Shown piece by piece: positions 18,153 through 28,411 of a stretch of 57,144 nt of DNA. Below the pieces are notes generated by a model, which worked only from the letters and a program-made list of their open reading frames with translations, ran no database searches and was not told the DNA's origin. The stretch is from Gemmatimonadaceae bacterium (lineage in GTDB: Bacteria; Gemmatimonadota; Gemmatimonadetes; Gemmatimonadales; Gemmatimonadaceae). Location: assembly GCA_025362035.1 (NCBI GenBank), contig JANYIN010000182.1:1-57144 (forward strand), read 5' to 3'. Position 1 is the first letter of the stretch. The number at the start of each line of letters is the position of its first letter. The translations under genes were made by a program, and so were the position numbers.

Positions 18153-19180
18153 GCGGAAGCGACTCCGCTGGCCGCCGCCAGCGGCGTGTGCGGATGCGCC
18201 CTACGGTTAGGCTCCTCGGCGAGATGGCACCGCGACTGGTGACCGGAGCCGAGCTGATACAGCGGCGGATGGTCCTTGGCACAGCGATCCCACGCGAACG
18301 CGCAGCGCTCCCGAAAGCGACAGCCAACAGGCCACGCGGTCGGCGCCGGCACGGTACCGGGAATCGTCGCGAGACGCTCGGCGCCGCGACCCACGCGAGG
18401 CATGGCGCCCAGGAGTCCTTCGGTGTACGGATGATGGGCGTGCGCGAAGAGTTCCACCGTCGTCGATTCCTCCACGACTTCCCCCGCATACATCACGATG
18501 ACCCGCGAGCAGTTCTCGGCCACGACGCCCAGGTCGTGCGTGATGAGGAGCACGGACGTTCCAAGGCGTCGCGTGAGGTCCGCAAGCAGTTCCAGGATCT
18601 GCGCCTGGATGGTGACGTCGAGCGCCGTGGTGGGTTCGTCGGCGATGATGAGCGCCGGATTCATCACGAGCGCCATCGCGATAACCACGCGCTGGCGCAT
18701 GCCCCCGGACAGCTGATGCGGGTATTCGGTGGCGCGCTGCGCCGGGTCTGGAATGCCCACGAGTGCGAGCATCTCCACCGCTTTCGCGGCGGCACTCCTC
18801 CGCGAGGCGCCTGCGTGGATGCGGGCCACTTCCGCAATCTGATCGCCGACCGTGAAGACGGGATTGAGCGCCGTCATCGGCTCCTGAAACACCATCGCGA
18901 TACGGTTGCCGCGCACGTGCTGCATGTCGCGCTCGGCGAGGGCCAGGAGATTCGTTCCTTCAAAGCGGATGGCACTCCCCGCCTCGATGCGGCCCGGTGG
19001 GCGCACGAGCCTGAGAATGGACAGCGCGGTAACACTCTTGCCACAGCCCGACTCGCCCACGACGCCCAGTGTCTCGCCGGCGTGCAGTTGAAAGGATACG
19101 CCATCCACGGCGCGAGCGATGCCCGCCTCTGTGGAGAAGGACGTATGGAGAGTTTCGATCTCGAGCAGAGGAGGCGTCAT
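18149..19180 (-). CDS. dppD: Peptide ABC transporter ATP-binding protein (DppD-like)
   Basis: The partner ATPase of DppF, 343 residues. Walker A is [12 protein letters not shown], the signature is [15 protein letters not shown] and Walker B is [13 protein letters not shown]. The C-terminal [15 protein letters not shown] carries the Dpp/Opp cysteine pattern. The frame is open far upstream to 20011 in the shadow of dppC; the real start is the ATG at 19180, which overlaps the dppC stop (ATGA). Confidence 0.93.
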   Translation of the reverse strand: MTPPLLEIETLHTSFSTEAGIARAVDGVSFQLHAGETLGVVGESGCGKSVTALSILRLVRPPGRIEAGSAIRFEGTNLLALAERDMQHVRGNRIAMVFQEPMTALNPVFTVGDQIAEVARIHAGASRRSAAAKAVEMLALVGIPDPAQRATEYPHQLSGGMRQRVVIAMALVMNPALIIADEPTTALDVTIQAQILELLADLTRRLGTSVLLITHDLGVVAENCSRVIVMYAGEVVEESTTVELFAHAHHPYTEGLLGAMPRVGRGAERLATIPGTVPAPTAWPVGCRFRERCAFAWDRCAKDHPPLYQLGSGHQSRCHLAEEPNRRAHPHTPLAAASGVASA

Positions 19181-20088
19181 GCCGTGATGAGCGGAGTGTC
19201 GTCGTCGCGTAAGGGCTGAAGCTGCCGTGGGTCGAGCGCATCCCGCAAGGCGTCGCCCAGCGCATTGCAGGCGAACGCGGTCACCAGGATGGCGAGTCCA
19301 GGGAAGAGCGTGAGCCACCATTGATCGGACATGCGTTCCGCGCCGTCCTGGATGATGGAGCCCCAACTCGCTTGCGGTGGGCGCACGCCGATGCCGAGAT
19401 ACGACAGGCCCGCTTCGAGCAGGATGACGTTGCCGATGGCGAGCGTCGAAGTGACGATGGCGGGCCCTACCACGTTGGGCAGCACGTGTCTGGTCACGAT
19501 GCGCCACGAGGACATGCCGAGCGCGCGGGCGGCCATCACGAAATCGGCATCGCGGACTGTCAGCGCTTTCGCACGGACGAGCCGGCTCACTCCGAACCAC
19601 GCCACGCTGGCGATGAGGAGTGTGAGCGCCACGATCCCCACGTCGCCCCAGAGCGCGGCAACCACGATGATGTAGAGCAGCGGCGGAATCGAAAAGGCGG
19701 CGTCCACCAGCCGCATCAACACCGAATCGACCGGTCCACCGAAATAGCCTGCGATGACGCCAACGAGCGTCCCAAAGGTCATCGCCATCGCCACAGCCGC
19801 GAGCGCGATGGTGAGCGAGACCCGCGAGCCGAACAGCATGCGAGAGAGCACGTCGCGGCCGAAGGGGTCCGTGCCCAGCCAATGCGCGCTGGACGGCGCC
19901 TGCCCGGCAAGCTGCACGATGTCGAGCTGGGCATCGGGCTTGTATGGCGCGATCAGGGGAGCGGTCAGCGCGGCCACGGCCATGAACGCCAGCACGCCGA
20001 GGCCGATCCACACGCGACGATCGCGGAGCAGACGGTGGCGCACGCCGATTGCCGGCATCACCGCGATCGGTGCCGGATGAGCGTCCAC
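19177..20088 (-). CDS. dppC: Peptide ABC transporter permease (DppC-like)
   Basis: This 303-residue inner-membrane permease has an N-terminal helix before the core domain (RRVWIGLGVLAFMAVAALTA), typical of DppC/OppC. The binding-protein-dependent-transport motif is ARALGMSSWRIVTRHVLPN, which contacts the ATPase. Several more helices follow. The start is a GTG at 20088, one base after the dppB stop. It is the second permease of the operon. Confidence 0.92.
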   Translation of the reverse strand: MDAHPAPIAVMPAIGVRHRLLRDRRVWIGLGVLAFMAVAALTAPLIAPYKPDAQLDIVQLAGQAPSSAHWLGTDPFGRDVLSRMLFGSRVSLTIALAAVAMAMTFGTLVGVIAGYFGGPVDSVLMRLVDAAFSIPPLLYIIVVAALWGDVGIVALTLLIASVAWFGVSRLVRAKALTVRDADFVMAARALGMSSWRIVTRHVLPNVVGPAIVTSTLAIGNVILLEAGLSYLGIGVRPPQASWGSIIQDGAERMSDQWWLTLFPGLAILVTAFACNALGDALRDALDPRQLQPLRDDDTPLITA

Positions 20089-20089
20089 A

Positions 20090-21061
20090 CTAGCGCAACC
20101 GGATACGAGGGTCTGCCGCGGCCATGACGAGGTCCGCCACCAGTGCTCCCGTAACGACGATGACGCTCATGAAGAGCACGCCGGCGGTGACCAACGGGTA
20201 GTCGCGCGCGGCCACCGCAGTCACGGTTACGTAGCCCATACCCGGCCACGAGAAAACTTTCTCGACAAAGATCGAACCCGACGCGAACACGGCGATATTC
20301 GCGAAGAAGATCGTAATGGTTGGCAACAGCGCATTGCGAAACGCGTGTCGGCGTACGGCCGCACGCCAGCTCAGCCCCTTTGCCAGCGCCGTGCGCATCC
20401 AGTCGCTCGAGAGGACCGACACCAGTTCTCCGCGCTGGTGACGCGCCACCACGGCGGACGAGAGTACGGTGAGAGTGAGCACCGGGAGCACGAGATGCTT
20501 GAGGGAGTCGAGCAGCTGCTGCGGCGGCGTCATGTAGTCGTACAGGACGGCATCGTGCAGTCCGCCAGGCGGAAACAGGCGAAGCCGCAGGGAAAAGAGC
20601 AACAGGACCATGAGCGCCAGCCAGAAGTCCGGCACGGAATAGAGCAGTAGCAGCACGCGGCCGAGCCACCGGTCCCGCGACCCGTTCGGCTGCTCGGCCT
20701 GGAGCACTCCCACGGCAATGCCGAACGCAAAGCTGAGGAGGAGCGCCATTCCGGAGAGCAGGAGAGTGCGCGGGATGGCGTCTGCGAACACGTCGCGAAC
20801 CGGACGCCGCTGTGAAAAGGAGAACCCGAGGTCCCCGTGCGCGACGAGTCTCACCCAGCGCACGTACTGCTCGCTCACAGGCCGGTCGAGCCCATACTCG
20901 GCCCGCCAGTGCTGGCGGATTGCTTCGGTGACGTTCGGGCCTTGAAGCGACGAGCCGATCGGGTCGCCCGGGGCGAGGTGCACGACCATGAACGACAGCG
21001 TCGTGATGAAGGCGACAACGCCGAGCGCTTGCAGAGCCCGTAGGACGAGGTACCGCCTCAC
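20090..21061 (-). CDS. dppB: Peptide ABC transporter permease (DppB-like)
   Basis: This 323-residue permease begins with the family-typical N-terminal helix (LVLRALQALGVVAFITTLSF). It then has APGDPI and a DppB-like periplasmic segment (QHWRAEYGLDRPVSEQYVRW). The cytoplasmic coupling loop is TALAKGLSWRAAVRRHAFRN. The start is a GTG at 21061, three bases after the stop of the binding-protein gene. Confidence 0.92.
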   Translation of the reverse strand: MRRYLVLRALQALGVVAFITTLSFMVVHLAPGDPIGSSLQGPNVTEAIRQHWRAEYGLDRPVSEQYVRWVRLVAHGDLGFSFSQRRPVRDVFADAIPRTLLLSGMALLLSFAFGIAVGVLQAEQPNGSRDRWLGRVLLLLYSVPDFWLALMVLLLFSLRLRLFPPGGLHDAVLYDYMTPPQQLLDSLKHLVLPVLTLTVLSSAVVARHQRGELVSVLSSDWMRTALAKGLSWRAAVRRHAFRNALLPTITIFFANIAVFASGSIFVEKVFSWPGMGYVTVTAVAARDYPLVTAGVLFMSVIVVTGALVADLVMAAADPRIRLR

Positions 21062-21064
21062 CGG

Positions 21065-22771
21065 CTATGGCGTGGGCCGCAAGCCGATCTTGTCACGTGC
21101 GTTCCGCTCATTCGCAGGAATCCACCAGTTGGCAAGATCCGCAAAGTACGCGTCGGCGCGAAATGGGGTGGTGTGAATGCGCTTGCTGATGCCGGCGATG
21201 GTGGGCGTCTCATACAGCCAGATGCCGGCGGCGTCGTCCATGATGGTTTCGAACGCGCGCCGCGCGTACGCCTTCTTTCGCGCCGGATCGAACGCGGTGG
21301 TCGCGCTGTCGAACAGCGCGTCCACGGTGGGATTGGTATACGACGTGTGGTTCGTTCCCTCGCTCCCGATGCCGGCAGTCGTCCAGCTCTGCTTGAAGCC
21401 GGACACGCTCGGGTCCGTGTTGAAGCTCTCCATTTCTGCGTCGAAATTGTGCGATGTGATCTTCGCCAGGTAGCTCGGGAAGTCGGACTCGTCGAGCTTC
21501 ACGGACGCGCCGACGCGGCGGAATGCGTCCTGGAGGAGCACCGCGTACTTGTGGCGCGCCGAGCTGGAACTGGGTGACGTGACGGCGAACTCGAGCCGCC
21601 GACCGTTCTTCGCACGAATCCCATCGGGACCGGCCAGCCACCCCGCCGAGTCCAGCAGGGCCTTTGCCTTGGTGGTGTCGTACGGAATCTGTGGCAGCGT
21701 CGTGTCCGACGCCACGGGCATCGAATGCGGAAACGGCCCGTACGCGACGCTCGCGATCGTGTCGAACACGTTCTTCAGCATCGCACGGCGGTCCACGGCC
21801 ATGGCGAGTGCGCGGCGAACGGCCCGTTCTCCCAGCACCGGATGCGGATGGCCCGGCGACGCGGGGTCGATCGCATTCATCGCGAGATAGTTGTATCCGA
21901 GACTCGGCAGTCGCACGGCCCGGCGGGCGGTGTCGCCGTTCAGGCGTGTGACCTGCTCGGCGCGGAGGTTCTCGAACAGGTCGGCATCCCCGGCGAAGAA
22001 GCGGGTGACCGCGGCATTGAAGTCCGGCGCGATGCTGAACACCACGCGATCGAGCTTGGGGCGGCCGCGGTAGTTGAGGGTATCGGCAACGAGCTCCAGG
22101 CGAGCGCCCGCCTCCCACTTCGCCAGACGGAACCGGCCGGAGCCGATGCCGCGCCGCCCCACCTCCGCGGTCTTCAACTGCGCCACGGGCGTGTTGGCGA
22201 GAATGTGCTCCGGCAGAATGGAGACCTGGTACACGAGGTCGTAGAACTGGTCCGGCACCCGCTTCTTGAAGTAGGCAACCGCCGTGAGCGAGTCACGCAC
22301 CGAGATCGAGTCGATGTTGGTGATGAGAGGCTGCGCTTGCGAGCCGAGCGCGGGGTCCTTGATGAGATTCACGCTGAACTTCACGTCGTTCGCTCGCACC
22401 GGCTGTCCATCGTGCCACTTCGCGTGGGGATTGATGTGGAACGCGATGGAGAGGGAGTCGGCCGACCACTCCCATCGTTCCGCCAGCACAGGAGTGAAGC
22501 CCTTGTCGCCGACGGTATTGAGATCCGCCCCGATGTCCGCCAGGCGATCGTAAAGGAGGTCGGTGACCTCGTGATCCGTGATGCTCGACATGAGCGGCGG
22601 AAGCAGCGTCGCCGCGTCCGATGGAGTCGCGATGACGATCGTGCCTCCGAAGTTGCCGGGGCCGCCGTTGGACGCGGTATCTGTGCCCTTGCACGCGAGG
22701 ACCGCGATGACGATGACGAACGGCATGAGCCGCTTCACGTGGCGGAGCGACAGGCAGTGTGAGCGAGGCAT
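21065..22771 (-). CDS. Peptide ABC transporter substrate-binding lipoprotein
   Basis: This SBP_bac_5-family protein has about 568 residues. It has a signal sequence ending in VLAC, so it is probably a lipoprotein. The family pattern includes NPHAKWHDGQPVRANDVKFS and SGRFRLAKWEAGARLELVA. The exact start is uncertain: ATG 22771, GTG about 33 nt downstream, or ATG 22726, none with a good ribosome-binding site. It is the first gene of the six-gene peptide operon. The ligand is probably an oligopeptide, by family and by context. Confidence 0.9.
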   Translation of the reverse strand: MPRSHCLSLRHVKRLMPFVIVIAVLACKGTDTASNGGPGNFGGTIVIATPSDAATLLPPLMSSITDHEVTDLLYDRLADIGADLNTVGDKGFTPVLAERWEWSADSLSIAFHINPHAKWHDGQPVRANDVKFSVNLIKDPALGSQAQPLITNIDSISVRDSLTAVAYFKKRVPDQFYDLVYQVSILPEHILANTPVAQLKTAEVGRRGIGSGRFRLAKWEAGARLELVADTLNYRGRPKLDRVVFSIAPDFNAAVTRFFAGDADLFENLRAEQVTRLNGDTARRAVRLPSLGYNYLAMNAIDPASPGHPHPVLGERAVRRALAMAVDRRAMLKNVFDTIASVAYGPFPHSMPVASDTTLPQIPYDTTKAKALLDSAGWLAGPDGIRAKNGRRLEFAVTSPSSSSARHKYAVLLQDAFRRVGASVKLDESDFPSYLAKITSHNFDAEMESFNTDPSVSGFKQSWTTAGIGSEGTNHTSYTNPTVDALFDSATTAFDPARKKAYARRAFETIMDDAAGIWLYETPTIAGISKRIHTTPFRADAYFADLANWWIPANERNARDKIGLRPTP

Positions 22772-22859
22772 GTTCGTGGATGGATGACGGGAATGCGGCG
22801 CAACGTCGGGAGTATCGGTGCTGCCCCGACAAACATTGACGCTCGCGTTCGTGGCGACG

Positions 22860-23639
22860 TCACCGGCGCCAGGTCCACGATGGATCATGATAGTGCCCGA
22901 TAACCGCAGCGACGTCCAGTGAGCGCACATCGTGCTCGGCCAGCGGCTCCGCAGATGGATCGACCGTCCGCCGCACGACGGTGAACATCGCATCCGCCAC
23001 CTCCTTCGCGTCGGGGGATCGGCCGAGCAGTGCGTGCAGGGAGGCGGGAGGGGGCACGTCCGCGGACGGCGACCGCATCAGCTCGGGGATGATGGATTGA
23101 TCGTCATCGACGATGATGGAGCCGTGCTGGAGGAGCGCGCCTGCCTCCCGCCACTGCGCGCTACCCACCAGCTTGCGCCCCGTGGCCACGATCTCGCCTG
23201 CGGACGGTTCGGCGAAGCAGGGCGGCGGCCCGGGCGCGCGGGCGCGCGACGTCGGACGCGCGATGGACGCGTTCACGCCGAGCGCCGCCAGTCCGCTCAA
23301 CAGCAGCGCATTGATGCGGCTGTATGTCGCACCGAGCGTCTCGGCAAGATGGCAGGGCGACGTCACGCTGTACGTGATTTCGCGGTGGTGGAGTAGTGCG
23401 CGTCCCCCCGTGGGGCGCCGCACCACGACGATACCGCGTCGGGCGAGCGCGTCGTCGTCGTAAACGCCCCGCGCCCGTTGGTTGCGGCCGAGCGACAGCG
23501 TGGGCACCGCCCACGTGTAGATGCGCAGAACCGACTCGCCCGTGGTCCGCGCGCGCTGCATCAACGCATGGTCCACCGCCATGTTCTTCGGCCCGTCTGT
23601 TGGGGGGGAGAGCAGGAGGCGCCAGCGCATGGTTCTCAT
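22860..23639 (-). CDS. LipM-type octanoyltransferase or lipoate-protein ligase
   Basis: The family attaches octanoate or lipoate to lipoyl domains. The 259-residue product has RRPTGGRALLHHREITYSV and CFAEPSAGEIVATGRKLVGS with Cys141 and Lys156, then AQWREAGALLQHGSI. The Cys is where LipM-type octanoyltransferases carry theirs; lipoate ligases need no Cys, so LipM is favoured but not proven. Starts at 23639 and 23630 are both possible; a GATAAT sequence lies only a few nt before them. It is divergent from gcvP, so a role in lipoylating GcvH is plausible. Confidence 0.8.
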   Translation of the reverse strand: MRTMRWRLLLSPPTDGPKNMAVDHALMQRARTTGESVLRIYTWAVPTLSLGRNQRARGVYDDDALARRGIVVVRRPTGGRALLHHREITYSVTSPCHLAETLGATYSRINALLLSGLAALGVNASIARPTSRARAPGPPPCFAEPSAGEIVATGRKLVGSAQWREAGALLQHGSIIVDDDQSIIPELMRSPSADVPPPASLHALLGRSPDAKEVADAMFTVVRRTVDPSAEPLAEHDVRSLDVAAVIGHYHDPSWTWRR

Positions 23640-23753
23640 CGCTATTATCAGGGGACCGCGCGGAAGAACCGCGCTTGACCCCGAAGATAACTTGTGGGCA
23701 GGCCTCCACACTTCCGCCGCATCCACCGGCGCGCTGTCCGCGCCTGAGGTTCT

Positions 23754-26645
23754 ATGACGACCATTACGCGCTCTGCGCCGCCGAGCGGTGATTCCTTCGT
23801 GCCCCGCCACGTCGGCCCGAGCGAAGCTGACGTGCAGGTAATGTTGGGGCAGCTTGGCTATCCCACGCTGGATGACCTGATCGACGCGACCATCCCGCCT
23901 GCCATCCGACTCGGGCGCCCCCTGGCGATCCACGCCGGGCGCACCGAGCACGAGGCGCTCGAAGCCATGCGCGTGATCGCCACGAAGAACAAGGTCTTTC
24001 GCTCCTACCTCGGCTACGGATACCACGATACGCTCACGCCTCCGGTAGTCCAGCGCAACGTCCTGGAGAACCCCGGCTGGTACACCGCGTATACGCCGTA
24101 TCAGGCGGAAATCGCGCAGGGTCGTCTGGAAGCCGTGCTCAACTTCCAAACGATGTGCATGGATCTCACCGGGCTCGAGATTGCGAATGCGTCGCTGCTG
24201 GACGAGGGGACGGCGGCGGCAGAAGCCATGTTCATGGCGTTCCAGTCCAGGGGCGGCGACGCGCGGAAGGTGTTCTTCGTCGATGCGCGGTGCCATCCGC
24301 AGACCATCCAGGTCGTGCAGACACGGGCGAACGCTCGCGGATTGAACGTGGTCCTCGGCGACGCGCCGTCAGCCACGTTCGGGACCGATACTTTCGGCAT
24401 CCTGCTGCAGTATCCCACGACGGATGGGGCAGTGCTCGACTATCGCGACACCGCGGATCGGGCGCACGCGTCGGGCGCGCTGGTGGTCGTCGCGGCGGAC
24501 CTGATGAGCCTCGTTCTGTTGACCCCGCCGGGCGAGTGGGGCGCAGACGTCTGCGTCGGCAATTCCCAGCGATTCGGCGTGCCGCTGGGTTACGGCGGGC
24601 CACACGCGGCGTTTTTCGCCACCAGAGACGAGTTCAAGCGCATGCTGCCCGGCCGCATCATCGGTGTGAGCCGCGACTCCAGCGGTCGACCGGCGCTGCG
24701 TATGGCCCTGCAGACTCGCGAACAGCACATCCGCCGTGAAAAGGCCACGTCGAATGTGTGCACCGCGCAGGTGTTGCTCGCGGTCATGTCGAGTATGTAC
24801 GCCGTATGGCACGGGCCGGTAGGGCTCACGCGCATCGCCCGGCGCATCCATTGGCACGCCGCACTGCTGGCCACCGGCCTGGAGCAACTCGGCCACGCCA
24901 TCCAGAGCGACGCCTTTTTCGACACCCTCACCGTGGAACTCCGCGGAACATCCGCGGACGACGTGATCTCCGCCGCACGGATACGCGAGATCAATCTGCG
25001 CAAGGTCAGCGGCGCGAAGATTACCGTGGCTCTGGACGAGACGGTCACGGAAAACGACGTCCAGACGTTGCTGAGCATCTTTGCGGTGGGGGCGCCGACG
25101 CCGGAGACGGGGGACCTGACCGACACCGTGGACGACCGCTTTGACGAACGCTTCGCCCGGACGAGCGCATTCCTCACGCATCCCGTGTTCAACACGCACC
25201 ACTCCGAGACGGAAATGCTCCGGTATTTGCGCACGCTGGAGTCGCGGGACCTATCCCTTACGCACTCGATGATTCCGTTGGGCAGCTGCACCATGAAGCT
25301 CAACGCCACGGCCGAGATGTTCCCGGTCACCTGGCCGGAGTTCGGGAGGATGCATCCCTTCGCTCCGGTGGAGCAGGCGCAGGGGTACGCCGAACTGTTC
25401 ACGAATCTCGAAGCGGCGCTGTCGGAAATCACCGGCTTCGCGGCGGTGTCCTTGCAGCCGAACGCCGGGTCGCAGGGCGAATATGCCGGGCTCCTGACGA
25501 TCGCGGCGTACCATCGTTCGCGAGGCGATCGGCACCGCAACGTCTGTCTGATTCCGCAGAGTGCGCACGGCACCAACCCCGCCAGCGCGGTGATGGCGGG
25601 CATGACGGTGGTCGTCACACGGACGGATGCCCGCGGCGAGATCGACGTGACCGATCTTCGTGCCAAGGCCGAGGCGAACAAGGATCGGCTCGCGGCGTTG
25701 ATGGTCACTTATCCCAGCACGCACGGCGTGTTCGAGGAGTCCATCCGCGAGATCTGCGACATCGTGCATCAGAATGGCGGTCAGGTCTACATGGACGGCG
25801 CCAACATGAACGCGATGGTCGGGTTGTGCCGGCCGGGAGACATCGGCGCCGACGTGTGCCATTTGAACCTGCACAAGACGTTCTGCATTCCGCATGGCGG
25901 CGGCGGGCCGGGCATGGGTCCGATCGGGGTGGCGAAACAGCTGGTGCCGTTCCTGCCCGGCAATCCCGTGATCAAGACCGGTGGCACACACGCGACCGGC
26001 GCGGTGAGCGCGGCGCCGTGGGGCAGCGCAAGCATTCTTCCCATCTCGATGATGTACATCGATCTGATGGGGGGTGACGGACTCGCCTACGCGACGAAGA
26101 TCGCCATTCTCAACGCGAACTACATCGCGTCGCGGCTCGATCCGCACTACCCCGTCCTGTACAAGGGTTCGAATGGCTGCGTGGCGCACGAGTGCATCGT
26201 GGATCCCCGTGCGCTCAAGGCCAGTGCCGGCATCGAGGTGGAAGACATCACGAAGCGGTTGATGGACTACGGCTTCCATGCCCCGACCGTCAGTTTCCCC
26301 GTGGCAGGTACGATGATGATCGAGCCGACCGAGAGCGAGTCCAAGGCGGAGCTGGACCGCTTCTGCGATGCGCTCATCGCCATTCGCGAAGAGGTACGCC
26401 AAATCGAGAACGGCACGAGCGATCGTGAGGACAACCCCCTCAAGCACGCACCACACACCATGCGCGCGGTAGCGAGCGATGCATGGAACCATGCCTACGG
26501 TCGTGAGGTGGCGGCGTTTCCTACGGAAGACACCCGCCAGCGAAAGTTTTGGCCGTCAGTGGGTCGCGTGGAAAGCGCGTATGGCGATCGCCATCTTGTC
26601 TGCTCCTGCCTGCCGACAGATGCCTACGCGGAGGAGAACGCCTGA
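23754..26645 (+). CDS. gcvP: Glycine dehydrogenase (decarboxylating), P protein
   Basis: The P protein decarboxylates glycine with pyridoxal phosphate and loads the aminomethyl group onto lipoylated H protein. The 963 residues are the full-length fused type, not split GcvPA/GcvPB. The PLP lysine is Lys708 in [19 protein letters not shown]-terminal [15 protein letters not shown] and [12 protein letters not shown] are typical. A GAGG lies 4 nt before the ATG. The 114 nt upstream, shared with the LipM gene, is too short for a glycine riboswitch and none was seen. gcvT is not in the window. Confidence 0.97.
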   Translation: MTTITRSAPPSGDSFVPRHVGPSEADVQVMLGQLGYPTLDDLIDATIPPAIRLGRPLAIHAGRTEHEALEAMRVIATKNKVFRSYLGYGYHDTLTPPVVQRNVLENPGWYTAYTPYQAEIAQGRLEAVLNFQTMCMDLTGLEIANASLLDEGTAAAEAMFMAFQSRGGDARKVFFVDARCHPQTIQVVQTRANARGLNVVLGDAPSATFGTDTFGILLQYPTTDGAVLDYRDTADRAHASGALVVVAADLMSLVLLTPPGEWGADVCVGNSQRFGVPLGYGGPHAAFFATRDEFKRMLPGRIIGVSRDSSGRPALRMALQTREQHIRREKATSNVCTAQVLLAVMSSMYAVWHGPVGLTRIARRIHWHAALLATGLEQLGHAIQSDAFFDTLTVELRGTSADDVISAARIREINLRKVSGAKITVALDETVTENDVQTLLSIFAVGAPTPETGDLTDTVDDRFDERFARTSAFLTHPVFNTHHSETEMLRYLRTLESRDLSLTHSMIPLGSCTMKLNATAEMFPVTWPEFGRMHPFAPVEQAQGYAELFTNLEAALSEITGFAAVSLQPNAGSQGEYAGLLTIAAYHRSRGDRHRNVCLIPQSAHGTNPASAVMAGMTVVVTRTDARGEIDVTDLRAKAEANKDRLAALMVTYPSTHGVFEESIREICDIVHQNGGQVYMDGANMNAMVGLCRPGDIGADVCHLNLHKTFCIPHGGGGPGMGPIGVAKQLVPFLPGNPVIKTGGTHATGAVSAAPWGSASILPISMMYIDLMGGDGLAYATKIAILNANYIASRLDPHYPVLYKGSNGCVAHECIVDPRALKASAGIEVEDITKRLMDYGFHAPTVSFPVAGTMMIEPTESESKAELDRFCDALIAIREEVRQIENGTSDREDNPLKHAPHTMRAVASDAWNHAYGREVAAFPTEDTRQRKFWPSVGRVESAYGDRHLVCSCLPTDAYAEENA

Positions 26646-26667
26646 TCCTCCATAGGTCAGCGGTGAC

Positions 26668-27054
26668 TCAGCCGACCTTTCCGCGGTAGGTCGTCGCGTC
26701 CAGGAGGGCGGATTTCTCGCCGACGTCGGACAGGCGCACCTTGACCATCCAGCCGTCACCGTACGGGCTGGAATTCACCAGGGCCGGCTCGCCATCGAGC
26801 CGGTCGTTGATTTCGAGGATTTCGCCGCCCACGGGTGCGTAGAGCTCCGACACTGCCTTGACCGCCTCAATGGTGCCGAAGACGTCGTGCTTCTTGAACT
26901 TCGCGCCAACCTTGGGCAGTTCGACGAACACGATGTCACCCAGTTCGCCCTGCGCATAGTCGGTGATGCCGATAAAGACCACGTCGGACTGGTCGCCCGG
27001 CCTGAGATACTCGTGATCTTCTGTATACAGCAGATCCTGCGGGATATCGGACAC
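26668..27054 (-). CDS. gcvH: Glycine cleavage system H protein
   Basis: This small carrier shuttles the aminomethyl group between the P, T and L proteins. The 128 residues include HEYLRPGDQSDVVFIGITD, ELGDIVFVELPKVG and the lipoylated Lys66 in TIEAVKAVSEL. The start is a GTG at 27054. It is convergent with gcvP, with only 22 nt between the stops, which is not the usual same-strand gcv operon. coaE lies upstream on the same strand with an 88-nt gap. Confidence 0.96.
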   Translation of the reverse strand: MSDIPQDLLYTEDHEYLRPGDQSDVVFIGITDYAQGELGDIVFVELPKVGAKFKKHDVFGTIEAVKAVSELYAPVGGEILEINDRLDGEPALVNSSPYGDGWMVKVRLSDVGEKSALLDATTYRGKVG

Positions 27055-27142
27055 AGTGCGCTCCGTCGGGTCAGAGTCGTTGGGGACGCGCGGAGTCTAT
27101 CGGCCGACGAAGCGCAGTGTCAAGCGGACGCGCGCCGACGGA

Positions 27143-27772
27143 TCAGCGTGCGCTCGTGGCGGAGGCCATTTCGTCCGCCTCCTGTCGCACGGCCGACCAC
27201 ACATCGGTCACCCGCTGGTCGAGCTGCGTGATGGTGCCGTCGTTGTCGATCACGAAGTCGGCGCGCGCACGCTTCAACTCCGCCGGCATTTGGGAGACGA
27301 TCATGTCCATCCCTTCGGTCTCGCGGAGCCCGCGTTCCCGCACCAATCGCTCCAGACGCACAGGTCGAGGAGCATCGACCAGGACGATCCGGTCGAAGCT
27401 CTCCGTCATCCGGCGCTCGAACAGGAGGGGGACGTCGCACACCACCAGCCGGTCGCCGCGATCTCGAGCGAGTTCAACCAGGGCGGACCGCATGCGTTCC
27501 ACTTCCGGATGCACCAGCGAATTCAGCTGTTCAAGCTCCGCATGGTCGCCGAAGACGATGCGGCGAAGGGCGGCCCTGTCCAGCGAGCCATCGGCGGCCA
27601 GGATGGAACTGCCCCACCGCTCCACGATAGCGCGATGGCCCGGCGTTCCCTGTTCCACGGCACGACGAGCCAGCACGTCGGCGTCAATGATCGTCGCACC
27701 GCGCTCGCTCAAGAGTTGCGCGACAGTGGATTTTCCGCTGCCGATGTTCCCAGTCAGTCCGACAAGTAGCAT
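27143..27772 (-). CDS. coaE: Dephospho-CoA kinase
   Basis: CoaE carries out the last step of CoA synthesis, phosphorylating dephospho-CoA. The 209-residue product starts LLVGLTGNIGSGKSTV with the P-loop. It then has IIDADVLARRAVEQG, DRIVLVDAP and the LID-region RGLRETEGMDMI. The frame is open to 27904, but the ATG at 27772 puts the P-loop at the expected distance from the start. CoA supply fits loosely with the PDH genes, but the two are far apart. Confidence 0.93.
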   Translation of the reverse strand: MLLVGLTGNIGSGKSTVAQLLSERGATIIDADVLARRAVEQGTPGHRAIVERWGSSILAADGSLDRAALRRIVFGDHAELEQLNSLVHPEVERMRSALVELARDRGDRLVVCDVPLLFERRMTESFDRIVLVDAPRPVRLERLVRERGLRETEGMDMIVSQMPAELKRARADFVIDNDGTITQLDQRVTDVWSAVRQEADEMASATSAR

Positions 27773-28411
27773 GTGAACGGCGTTCGGGACGGCGGTACAG
27801 TGGGCAAGGTAGGGGCCACAGCCATAGGCAGCAAGAGAATTGTTCACGACTGCAGGACTCACTGGGAGAGCCACACGCCGGTGACGTCGCGGAGACGAGG
27901 ACATCGAGCAAGACGGGCCTTTGCGCGCATCATCCTATTTCAATTTCTGGAGGTCGCCAACGTGGCCTAGGCCCCGACTTCCGCGTGGTTCGCCTGTCGA
28001 GGCTGCCTCGCCTGCCTTTCGCGGCGTCGCGCGCGTGATGAGGCGAGTCCCGCTGGAGGTCGCATTCGGCCTCGACCATCGGAGCCCGATGCGTCGTCGG
28101 GACGCTACAGGCATGCGGCGTGAAAGCATCACAATTCGGGGCGTCAATGTCACTCAGCGGGGCCGGAAAGCATCATTTTCCCTCGTCGCCGCGCTTGACG
28201 TCGGCATCGACGATATCTCGCAACACATTCATGAATAAGCATTTACCTGTTCCAATCGTCCCGCTGCCGAGCCGGCAGCGGTTGGATTCCTCCAACCGAT
28301 GGGTCCGGGAGCGGTCCTTGCTGATGGGTTGGCAAATTGCAGGTTGTTCTTACGTCGGACGGTACGGCATCGGGACGACGCCCTGCCAGTTCCGTTTTCG
28401 CGGAGGTAACG
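27773..28411. other. Intergenic region, no convincing gene
   Basis: These 639 nt lie between the divergent coaE and PEP-CTERM genes. The open frames here have no recognisable motif and are dominated by Arg, as expected of high-GC noise. The only structure I see is the hairpin pair at 28261-28297. A TGGCA with a GTTGT 8 nt on, at about 28329-28345, is a poor match to a sigma-54 site (no GC at -12). No promoter call is made. Confidence 0.5.
28261..28297 (+). repeat. Two adjacent inverted repeats upstream of PEP-CTERM gene
   Basis: CCGCTGCCG with its complement CGGCAGCGG forms a 9-bp stem around AGC (28261-28281). Directly after it, GGTTGGA and TCCAACC form a 7-bp stem around TTCC (28280-28297). 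Both are perfect. They lie about 115-150 nt before the PEP-CTERM start, so they could be a structured leader or regulator sites. No T-run follows. Confidence 0.5.

Noticed and set aside
18149-20011. 620-codon frame covering dppC and dppD
   Set aside because: The first half is an out-of-frame shadow of dppC; the real dppD starts at 19180.
23640-23753. Glycine riboswitch upstream of gcvP
   Set aside because: The 114-nt region is too short for the tandem type and contains no recognisable core.
27921-28238. 105-codon plus-strand frame in the intergenic region
   Set aside because: It is Arg-rich, has no start context and no motif, and fits high-GC noise.
28329-28345. Sigma-54-like TGGCA ... GTTGT before the PEP-CTERM gene
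   Set aside because: The -12 element lacks the GC pair and the spacing is off, so the match is too weak to call.
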